Origin: Sedimentisphaerales bacterium
GTDB taxonomy: Bacteria > Planctomycetota > Phycisphaerae > Sedimentisphaerales > SG8-4
Direction: 5' to 3'
Length of the DNA: 15,313 nucleotides
Assembly (NCBI GenBank): GCA_016932895.1
Contig: JAFGCA010000624.1
Coordinates: 1-15,313, forward strand
How positions within the stretch are numbered: position 1 is the stretch's first letter; each line of letters starts with the position of its first letter. Below, in pieces: positions 1-5,963 of the stretch. The notes under the pieces are model-generated. The model searched no databases and had not been told where the DNA came from. It saw only the letters and a program-made list of their open reading frames with translations. Made by a program: the position numbers and the translations under genes.

Positions 1-2619
1 CCCGATGTTGGTCAGTTCGATATACTCGGTGTTGGGGTCGTCGGGGTCGCCCGTGTCACGGGGGTGGTACATGATCTCGCTGATCCGCAGATTCTCGAGC
101 ACGGGTCCAACCGCAAAGACCGCATCGTGGCAGGCGCTCCACGTCCCCGACAGCAGCGTGCGGGCCCGGACGCAGACCGTTCCATTGAGGGTGACGGGCC
201 CGGCGTACCGCACCGCATGCGCGGCGTTGACGGCCCCGCCCGGCAAGCGGGGATCGGCGCCGTCGAGGGTGTAGTAGACGTCACCGGCCGGCGCGCTCAT
301 CGTGAGATTGAATCCGCGTTCGACCGCCCCGCCATGCTGATTGAAGGCCGGCGCGTCGATCTGCGGATACCAATTCTTGGCTCGAAGCTGGTCCAGCACG
401 ATGTCGGTGCGCTGCGGGAAATACTCATCGAGCAGATAGCGCACCTGGGGCAGCCAGTCGTCGTCCTTCGTCCGCGGTCGCGAGACTTTCGCATCGCCCC
501 AGCGAGCCGACTCGGCAATAATGGCCAGTTCGATGGTGTCCCGGCGAGACGACAGGAAGCCGGCCGCGGCCTGCGGCGTCAAGCAGCCGTCGTGGAAGCA
601 GTGCCGGTACACACGATCGGCAAAACGCATCCGGTACTCCCCGTGAGCGACGAGCTGTTGATGCAGCCACTGCGGATTGAAATACTGGGCCTGACTGCCG
701 GCCGAGTAGGGCCCGGTGCGATTCTCGTAGAGCTCAAACAGACTGTGCTCGCTGTCGTGTCGAAAGAACTTGAAACCGTCGGGAGTGGTCCGGTTGTAGA
801 CGGCATAGAAATTATTCGGACGACTGTTGCTAAAAAAGTTCGAGATCGGCGCATCGAAGTCGCCCACGTAATACGTGCAGAGCATGTAGTCGATCAGATT
901 ATCGACGTCGAGCAGTCGTTCGTAGGCGGGATTGGGTGTGCCGTCGGCGTTGCGCCCCTGAACGCGGTAATAGGCCTCGTCGCTGCCGAAGCCGGCCCGG
1001 GCTGCTTCCCAGAGCCGGTGATACGCCTCCAGGTCGCCGTCGGTTGCCTCCATCACATACGGCCGGCCGGGACCGGCATCGACCTTGAGCACGTCGTAGT
1101 CCTCGCGGTCGCCGCCAAGATAGGATTCCGCGTAGCGCGCCTCGGAGCGCTCCTGCGTCTGATAGATACCCCAGTACTGCCCGTTGAGATAAAGATGATA
1201 GTACCGGCTTCTCGTGTAGGGCTGTCCCATGGCCCCCTGCGCGTCGCGCGAAAAGACTTCGCGCAGCATCGTGTTCTTGCCGCCGTGGTCCAGGCCGCCG
1301 GCACCTTTGAAGGCCCACGAGTAGTTCTGCGAGGTTCGCAGGTCGATCTTCTCGAATTCATCGACCCCCTCGTCTCCAAAGAGAGGATAGCGCAGCGTGG
1401 GCGGCCCGTATTCGGCGCGGAAGAAAAGCCGAAAGGCATGCTTCGGATTGGTGTCACCACGGCCGTAGCCCCCGCGGATGCGCAGTCCGGCATTGACCTG
1501 GAACCCTTCCGTCCCGTCGGGGTAGATCAGCTCGACGGAGACCGGCCGCTCCCACGCGCGCCCGTCCTGCAGGGCGTTGACGTAAATGCCCACACCGGAG
1601 TCAAACAGGTTATACAGATCCGTAACGAATGAAAGGGAAGGAATCGACAACAGCGCCTCGCCCATCAGGTCCCGGTACCGGGCATCGTTCACGACGTCGG
1701 GGTCCATTCCATAATCGATGCTCTGGCCGCCTCCTCCCCAGGGGAAACCGCCCCCGGAAACGCTCGGGTCCGGCCAGTCGGGCGTGGGTCTGGCGCCCCC
1801 GGGCGATTGCCTGACCACATCCTCGACGAAGATGTACGTCTGCGTGCGAACGGTAGAAGGCTTCCAGCCCTGCCTGGTGGCAACCGTCCGCAAGCAGGTG
1901 GTTCCCTCGATGCGCAGGGGCTCGGTGTAGACCTCGCCCGAGACGAAGCGTCCCAGCTTCTGGCCCGGAGTGTCGCCGTCGAGCGAATAGTGTATGGTGG
2001 CTTCCGGATCATCGACGGCGAGAGTCACGGTAAACGGCTCGTCGTAGAAACCATGTTCGCAACTGATCTGGACCTCGCCGACGACGCCGGCGTAGGCCCC
2101 CTCATTCTGCGCCGCCGGCGTGGGCACGGCGAAGAAGCACCACTGTTCCTCGGCATCCGGGTAGCGGCCGTACGAAACGTCACAACCCAGCGCCGGAAAG
2201 ACCATCGCATCGATCAGCGTGCTCCCGTCGGCATCGAACAGTCCCACTTCTTCACCGCCGGCGTCGAGCTTGAAGTCCGCATGCAAGCCCTGATCGGCCG
2301 TGTCGCCGTCGGCCCAGATCAGCAGGTATCCTTGCGAGGCAATCGTGGTCAGAGCAGGGTCCGCCGCAGGAATCCGCCATTTGGTCGGCCGGGTCAGATC
2401 ATCGGTGACGTACATGCCGCCGACGTCGATGGACGCATCGGCGTAGTTGTAGATCTCGATCCAGTCCTCGTATTGTCCCTGCGGGTCCCGGCCCACCGCT
2501 CCGTTGGAGGCCAGAACTTCGTTGATCACCAGCGAAGCCCCTTTCCCTGTCTCGGCACCCGCCATCACCAGACTCGCGCAGCCGACGACGAGCCACGTCA
2601 GGTTCAACGTTCTGAACAT
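1..2619 (-). CDS. Secreted CotH-kinase family protein with lamin-tail domains (3' end outside window)
   Basis: Open from ATG at 2619 to the window edge: 873 codons, no stop. Residues 1-22 are a Sec-type signal (hydrophobic TWLVVGCASLVMAGA; VVGC could also be a weak lipobox). Residues 28-172 form a lamin-tail domain (VINEVLASN, then DWIEIYN). Residues 185-265 resemble a chitobiase-like/Fn3-associated module (IHYSLDGDTPG). Residues 328 to about 700 are a CotH kinase domain: LRIRGGYGRG near 379, PKHAFRLFF near 392, YLNGQYWGIYQTQE near 477, and the HDSE motif at 621-624 with the expected metal/catalytic Asp622 and Glu624. A second chitobiase-like module (YYTLDGADPR) follows, and a second lamin-tail domain begins near 852 (ISEIMYHP, EYIELTNIG) and is cut by the edge. 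CotH proteins are atypical kinases that phosphorylate proteins in spore coats. In large secreted bacterial versions the substrate is mostly unknown. AGGAGG lies 6 nt before the ATG, which fixes the start. Family call firm; role unknown. Confidence 0.92.
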   Translation of the reverse strand, partial: MFRTLNLTWLVVGCASLVMAGAETGKGASLVINEVLASNGAVGRDPQGQYEDWIEIYNYADASIDVGGMYVTDDLTRPTKWRIPAADPALTTIASQGYLLIWADGDTADQGLHADFKLDAGGEEVGLFDADGSTLIDAMVFPALGCDVSYGRYPDAEEQWCFFAVPTPAAQNEGAYAGVVGEVQISCEHGFYDEPFTVTLAVDDPEATIHYSLDGDTPGQKLGRFVSGEVYTEPLRIEGTTCLRTVATRQGWKPSTVRTQTYIFVEDVVRQSPGGARPTPDWPDPSVSGGGFPWGGGGQSIDYGMDPDVVNDARYRDLMGEALLSIPSLSFVTDLYNLFDSGVGIYVNALQDGRAWERPVSVELIYPDGTEGFQVNAGLRIRGGYGRGDTNPKHAFRLFFRAEYGPPTLRYPLFGDEGVDEFEKIDLRTSQNYSWAFKGAGGLDHGGKNTMLREVFSRDAQGAMGQPYTRSRYYHLYLNGQYWGIYQTQERSEARYAESYLGGDREDYDVLKVDAGPGRPYVMEATDGDLEAYHRLWEAARAGFGSDEAYYRVQGRNADGTPNPAYERLLDVDNLIDYMLCTYYVGDFDAPISNFFSNSRPNNFYAVYNRTTPDGFKFFRHDSEHSLFELYENRTGPYSAGSQAQYFNPQWLHQQLVAHGEYRMRFADRVYRHCFHDGCLTPQAAAGFLSSRRDTIELAIIAESARWGDAKVSRPRTKDDDWLPQVRYLLDEYFPQRTDIVLDQLRAKNWYPQIDAPAFNQHGGAVERGFNLTMSAPAGDVYYTLDGADPRLPGGAVNAAHAVRYAGPVTLNGTVCVRARTLLSGTWSACHDAVFAVGPVLENLRISEIMYHPRDTGDPDDPNTEYIELTNIG

Positions 2620-2620
2620 G

Positions 2621-2716
2621 TCATTCCTCCTGCTGCTGCCTCATGGATGTCGCGACCGAAGCGCTGTATCCCCATGCAATCTGCTTGCGTTTCGCTGCCC
2701 CGGCCGAAACGGACAT
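2621..2716 (-). CDS. Possible 31-aa leader peptide / upstream ORF of the CotH gene
   Basis: A short ORF starts at ATG 2716 behind GGGAGG (2723-2728, 6-nt spacing) and stops at TGA 2623-2621, one base before the CotH ATG. The peptide begins MSVSAGAAKRKQ and ends SMRQQQEE. It is hydrophilic, without a signal or membrane segment, and I do not recognise a family. Its last codons (CAG CAG GAG GAA) contain the Shine-Dalgarno of the CotH gene, so ribosomes finishing it would sit on that start site and translational coupling is possible. It has no runs of one amino acid such as those in attenuator leader peptides. It may be a chance ORF; the strong ribosome site and exact placement are the only support. 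Confidence 0.35.
   Translation of the reverse strand: MSVSAGAAKRKQIAWGYSASVATSMRQQQEE
2626..2631 (-). promoter_or_regulatory. Shine-Dalgarno of the CotH gene
   Basis: AGGAGG on the minus strand, 6 nt before ATG 2619. It lies inside the last codons of the upstream short ORF and decides the CotH start. Confidence 0.75.
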
Positions 2717-2841
2717 AACACACCTCCCTGCTTGAACAGACGGCTTGCCCAACACGCGGAAGAGCCCGCATGCACCGCCCGGACCAGAACGTCCCACCCC
2801 CATGCATCGAGACGAAAGGACTCTCTCGAATCCTACCGTGA

Positions 2842-2870
2842 AGTATCGCTCATTCGTGCCGTTTTGTCAA
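2842..2870 (-). promoter_or_regulatory. Probable sigma70-type promoter of the CotH transcript
   Basis: A perfect -35 box TTGACA (2870-2865), a 17-bp spacer and -10 box GATACT (2847-2842, 4 of 6 matches) face the CotH gene. Transcription would start near 2835, giving an untranslated leader of about 215 nt that contains the short ORF at 2716-2621. The promoter begins about 20 bp after the stop codon of the HEAT-repeat gene, so the two genes need not share a transcript. Confidence 0.55.
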
Positions 2871-2889
2871 GCCCAATTGCCGCGCGCGG

Positions 2890-3552
2890 TCAGTACCCCT
2901 CGATCATGATGATCGCCTTGTAGGCGGCCTGACGAACGTCCCGGACGGAGTCCCGTGTTTGCGCCTCCCTCAGCGCGGGCAGCGCTTTGGCGTCCCCGCA
3001 GGCGGCCAGCGCTTCGGCGGCGGTCCGCCGCACCCGGGCGTCGCGGTCCGAAAGCAAGGCGCGCTCCAGGGCGCTGCGGGCCCTGGCGTCGCCGGGATAT
3101 CCGGCCAGTTCCCGCGCCGACTGCACGCGGTCCTCGGCGTCTCCGATGCGCAGGACCTTGAGTGACTCGCTTTGCCGCCGACGCGCGGCCTCCGACACGA
3201 CGTCCGTCTTGGGAGCCGCGGGAGTGGGAGAATCAGAGACATGACGTTCCACCACCACGCGCTTCTCCGTCACGACAACCGGCGTTTCGACAACGACCGA
3301 CGGCCGGCGGCCCACCCAGAGACCCACCGTCGGCGCGCACCACGGCCGATACGGATAACCGTACCAGGGCCATCCAACACGGTGGTATCGATGCCAGTAC
3401 CAGTCCCCACACCAGGCGTCGTGCGGGTGCCAGCAACCGAGGGTCGTGCCCAGGCCGATGCTGAAATGGACCCGCCCCGAGACCGGCCCGGCGGTCCCGA
3501 AGACCATGCCAATCAACACAATCCAAAATGCGCAATTCCGCCTCGTATTCAT
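2890..3552 (-). CDS. Secreted HEAT-repeat protein with aromatic-rich middle
   Basis: 220 aa from ATG 3552. The reading frame extends upstream to ATG 3639, but that codon overlaps the predicted -10 box, whereas GGAGG lies 7 nt before 3552. Residues 1-26 are a Sec signal (basic MNTRRN, hydrophobic WIVLIGMVFGTAG). Residues about 40-75 are very rich in Trp, Tyr and His with three Cys (CWHPHDAWCGDWYWHRYH ... YRPWC). A Val-rich linker (VVVETPVVVTEKRVVVERHV) follows. Residues about 130-220 hold roughly two and a half HEAT-like helical repeats (DAEDRVQSARELAGYPGD; DRDARVRRTAAEALAACGD; DSVRDVRQAAYKAI). HEAT repeats are protein-binding scaffolds, so an envelope adaptor role is likely but unproven. The aromatic segment may bind metal or cell-wall glycans; this is speculation. 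The gene is divergent from the one at 3751. Confidence 0.8.
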   Translation of the reverse strand: MNTRRNCAFWIVLIGMVFGTAGPVSGRVHFSIGLGTTLGCWHPHDAWCGDWYWHRYHRVGWPWYGYPYRPWCAPTVGLWVGRRPSVVVETPVVVTEKRVVVERHVSDSPTPAAPKTDVVSEAARRRQSESLKVLRIGDAEDRVQSARELAGYPGDARARSALERALLSDRDARVRRTAAEALAACGDAKALPALREAQTRDSVRDVRQAAYKAIIMIEGY

Positions 3553-3559
3553 CCGTTTC

Positions 3560-3564
3560 CCTCC
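3560..3564 (-). promoter_or_regulatory. Shine-Dalgarno choosing the HEAT-protein start
   Basis: GGAGG on the minus strand, 7 nt before ATG 3552. It favours that start over the in-frame ATG at 3639. Confidence 0.7.
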
Positions 3565-3637
3565 GGAATCGACTCGTTCATCATTTCCCTGCGACATGGG
3601 ATACATTCCCCGAAAGCATACTATCGTTACGAGCGCC

Positions 3638-3666
3638 ATTATACCGCGCCTCCGATGTCAATCCAA
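3638..3666 (-). promoter_or_regulatory. Probable promoter of the HEAT-repeat gene
   Basis: A perfect -10 box TATAAT (3643-3638) lies 17 bp from a weak -35 box TTGGAT (3666-3661). A perfect TTGACA (3661-3656) is also present, but only 12 bp from the -10, which is too close for standard sigma70 contact. Transcription would start near 3631, with a leader of about 80 nt. Confidence 0.55.
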
Positions 3667-3679
3667 CCGCCTCCCGGCT

Positions 3680-3708
3680 TTGGCAGTTCGGGGCGGATTC
3701 TCTATGCT
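3680..3708 (+). promoter_or_regulatory. Probable promoter of the 3751 gene
   Basis: -35 TTGGCA (3680-3685, 5 of 6), 17-bp spacer, -10 TATGCT (3703-3708, 4 of 6). Transcription would start near 3715, about 36 nt before ATG 3751. It stands back-to-back with the minus-strand promoter at 3666-3638, with 13 bp between the two -35 boxes. Confidence 0.5.
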
Positions 3709-3750
3709 TTACTACGGGCAGAAGCCGCAAACAGCACGAGCCGTCTCTGT

Positions 3751-4428
3751 ATGGGTATAGCCACATTCAAGCGCATTTTCGGACAACGCCGCCAGGCCGC
3801 CGGTGATCTGGGCTACTTCGGCCTGGGTACGTGGTGGACATCGGCGTTCTCCAGCACCGAACGACAATACATGGAAGCGGCGTTCGCCCCGGGCGGTTCG
3901 CGATCGCTGACGCAGGGCCGGCAGCCGTCCACCTTCCCGACCGCGGCGGCCCTTCTGGTGGCGCTCGCCTCCCACTTGAGCGAGAAAGCCGAAGACCGGG
4001 ACCTGGGCGCACGAGTCCTCTCGAAAGCCGAGGAACGGGCGCTGGCCGAGAACGATCTCATCGGCCTGCACTTCGTCTACCAGGAGACGATCCGTCTGCA
4101 CTACAAGTGGAGAGAGACGTTTCGCAACGCTTTGGACCTGGCCTTTGCCGCCTGTCACAAGCAGATGCAGTACGCCGCCCAGGCCGCCGAGGCCCTGCAG
4201 GAGGCGTTTCCGGAGCGACCGCTACCGGCCCATTTCGGCTTTCAACGCGCCGCCTCCATCCTGGAGCAGCGCAAAGCCTACGAACAGGCCCTGAAGATCT
4301 GCCGGCGGGCCAAACAGCAGGGATGGGCCGGCAACTGGACCTGGCGTATGCAGCGCATCCAAAAGAAACTGCGCGAGCGAGGCTATTCGGTCGTATCCAT
4401 GTCGTCGTCGGGCATGTCACAGATCTGA
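3751..4428 (+). CDS. Conserved helical (TPR-like) protein of unknown function
   Basis: 225 aa from ATG 3751, soluble, with no signal peptide or membrane segment. The frame is open far upstream (to 3172), but that part is antisense to the HEAT gene and would precede the promoter, so a start at 3751 is preferred. No clear Shine-Dalgarno is visible. N-terminal FKRIFGQRR leads to an aromatic patch (GYFGLGTWWTSAF) and then alpha-helices. The region from about residue 110 (LHFVYQETIRLHYKWR ... ALDLAFAACHKQM) to 210 (FQRAASILEQRKAYEQALKICRRAKQQGW) looks like TPR-type helix pairs. From memory, similar sequences occur as scattered hypothetical proteins in several bacterial phyla. I cannot name a family or a function. 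Confidence 0.72.
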   Translation: MGIATFKRIFGQRRQAAGDLGYFGLGTWWTSAFSSTERQYMEAAFAPGGSRSLTQGRQPSTFPTAAALLVALASHLSEKAEDRDLGARVLSKAEERALAENDLIGLHFVYQETIRLHYKWRETFRNALDLAFAACHKQMQYAAQAAEALQEAFPERPLPAHFGFQRAASILEQRKAYEQALKICRRAKQQGWAGNWTWRMQRIQKKLRERGYSVVSMSSSGMSQI

Positions 4429-4497
4429 CCGCAAACGAACGGGCCGATTTCATTGCGGCGACACCGGTTCCCAGCCGATATAGGTAATGTAAACGAA

Positions 4498-4521
4498 CCT
4501 GTTGTATACCCGTATTACAGG
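4498..4521. promoter_or_regulatory. Imperfect 24-bp dyad before the propeller gene
   Basis: Arms CCTGT (4498-4502) and ACAGG (4517-4521) are exact inverted copies. The inner bases pair partly (TAT/GTA with G-T wobbles and one mismatch). It ends 5 bp before ATG 4527 and overlaps the AGGGG that would serve as ribosome site. It could be an operator, a hairpin masking translation, or the terminator hairpin of the preceding gene, although no T run follows. Confidence 0.3.
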
Positions 4522-4526
4522 GGCAA

Positions 4527-5957
4527 ATGCGGTGGTCCCGGGCGGTGGAGCGCGACCGCCGGAGAATGCGTAAACAAGCCGATATGATGTCGAAGCACGT
4601 TTTCTGGTTTCTGGTGGTTGTCACGGCGTTTGCCGTGCCGGCGTTCTTTCTATGGCGCATGGTCGGCACGATGGGCGGCACCGCGCGGCCCGTGAGCACG
4701 GCGGCGTCAGAGCCGCTCGGCACGGCGCCGGCGGCCGATTCCAACGGAATCGGCGAGCCTTCCCCGCCCCGGGATCTGCCGGGCGCCCGCGGGCCGGTCA
4801 CAGAATGGACGGATTGGCGTGGTCCCGGTCGGACCGCCGTCAGTTCGGCCCTGCCTGCCACTCTGCCAGGCAAAGCGGCGTTTCTGTGGAAGCGAACCTT
4901 GACGGGGCCGGGCCTCTCCGGAATTGCCGCCACCGTCCGATATGTCGTCGTCGCCGACAAGAGCGAGGAGAAAGACCAGGACATCTTCCGCTGCCTGGAC
5001 GCCGACACGGGAAAGCCGCTCTGGTCCATCGCCTACGCCACACCGACCAAGCTGGAGTTTACGAATAGCCCGCGGGCCACGCCGGTCATTCACGGCGGTT
5101 TCGCATACCTTCTCGGCGCCTTCGGCGATCTGCACTGCGTCAGCCTCGAGCACAGCCAGATCATCTGGCACCGGAACATCATCGACGACTTCGGCGCCGA
5201 GCTGCCGCCCTGGGGGACCTGCTCGACCCCGCTGATCGTGGACGACAAGCTGATCGTCAATCCCGGAGCCAAAGACGCCTCGCTGGTGGCGCTGGGTCTC
5301 TATGCGGGCGAAGTCCTCTGGAAGACGCCCGGCAAGCCGGCCGCGTACGGCTCGCTGATCGTCGGAACCTTCGGCGGCAAACGTCAGATCGTCGGCCATG
5401 ACGCCCTCTCGCTGGGCGGCTGGGATCCCAACGACGGAACGAAACTCTGGGAGCTACGGCCCCGGGAGAAGGGAGACTACAACGTTCCGACTCCGATCGA
5501 CGTCAACGGGCGGCTCCTCGTGGCCACGGAGAGAAACGGCACCCGCCTGTACGACTTCGACGACACCGGGCGCATCCGCAGCACGCCCGCCGCGGCCAAT
5601 CGCGATCTGTCCCCCGACACCTCGACGCCCGTGGTGGCCAACGGCCTCGTCTTCGGCTGTGCCGGCGGACTGTTCTGCCTCGATCTCAACCGCGACCTGC
5701 AGACGCGCTACTCGGTGACAGGAACCAAGACATTCGAAGAGCACGTCACTCTGATCGCAGGCAACGACCACGTGCTGGCCATCATGGCCGACGGGAAGCT
5801 GGGCCTCTTCCAGGCCGCCCCGGATCGCTTCACGCCGGTCGCGCGACTCGATCTCTTCGAGAACGCGGAAGTCTGGTCGCACCCGGCCCTCGTCGGTAAC
5901 CGCCTCTACATCCGCACCATGAAAGAAATCGCCTGCCTCCTCCTGACCGGCTCGTGA
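4527..5957 (+). CDS. Membrane-anchored PQQ-like beta-propeller protein
   Basis: 476 aa. Residues about 24-46 are a single hydrophobic segment (HVFWFLVVVTAFAVPAFFLW) after a basic N-terminus, so an inner-membrane anchor or uncleaved signal with the rest outside the cytoplasm. A Pro/Gly-rich linker follows, then TDWRGPGRTAVS near residue 93, the usual opening of planctomycete PQQ-like propellers. The blades carry a recurring Gly/Leu-Trp pattern (DTGKPLWSI, HSQIIWHRN, AGEVLWKTPG, NDGTKLWEL). The fold is that of BamB and PQQ dehydrogenases, but no complete cofactor site is evident, so a binding or scaffold role is more likely than dehydrogenase activity. The start is uncertain: AGGGG precedes 4527 by only 3 nt, and ATGs at 4566, 4584 and 4587 are in frame and keep the membrane segment. 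The gene ends 6 bp from the convergent kinase gene. Confidence 0.85.
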   Translation: MRWSRAVERDRRRMRKQADMMSKHVFWFLVVVTAFAVPAFFLWRMVGTMGGTARPVSTAASEPLGTAPAADSNGIGEPSPPRDLPGARGPVTEWTDWRGPGRTAVSSALPATLPGKAAFLWKRTLTGPGLSGIAATVRYVVVADKSEEKDQDIFRCLDADTGKPLWSIAYATPTKLEFTNSPRATPVIHGGFAYLLGAFGDLHCVSLEHSQIIWHRNIIDDFGAELPPWGTCSTPLIVDDKLIVNPGAKDASLVALGLYAGEVLWKTPGKPAAYGSLIVGTFGGKRQIVGHDALSLGGWDPNDGTKLWELRPREKGDYNVPTPIDVNGRLLVATERNGTRLYDFDDTGRIRSTPAAANRDLSPDTSTPVVANGLVFGCAGGLFCLDLNRDLQTRYSVTGTKTFEEHVTLIAGNDHVLAIMADGKLGLFQAAPDRFTPVARLDLFENAEVWSHPALVGNRLYIRTMKEIACLLLTGS

Positions 5958-5963
5958 CAGGCC

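Noticed and set aside
64..1632. A 522-codon plus-strand open frame
   Set aside because: It is antisense to the CotH gene, whose frame encodes recognisable kinase and lamin-tail motifs. The plus-strand product has no domain and reflects GC-rich codon bias.
2621..2803. A 60-codon version of the upstream ORF starting at 2803
   Set aside because: No ribosome site precedes 2803. The GGGAGG before 2716 supports only the 31-codon form.
2879..2889. GC-rich palindrome (CCGCGCGCGG) after the HEAT-gene stop as a terminator
   Set aside because: The palindrome has no loop and no T run follows, so it does not form a standard intrinsic terminator.
3172..3750. An N-terminal extension of the TPR-like protein back to 3172
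   Set aside because: It is antisense to the HEAT gene, Pro/Arg-rich without a fold, and lies upstream of the predicted promoter.
5958..5963. A terminator between the convergent propeller and kinase genes
   Set aside because: Only 6 bp separate the stops and no hairpin with a T run is visible there; any terminator must lie inside a coding end.
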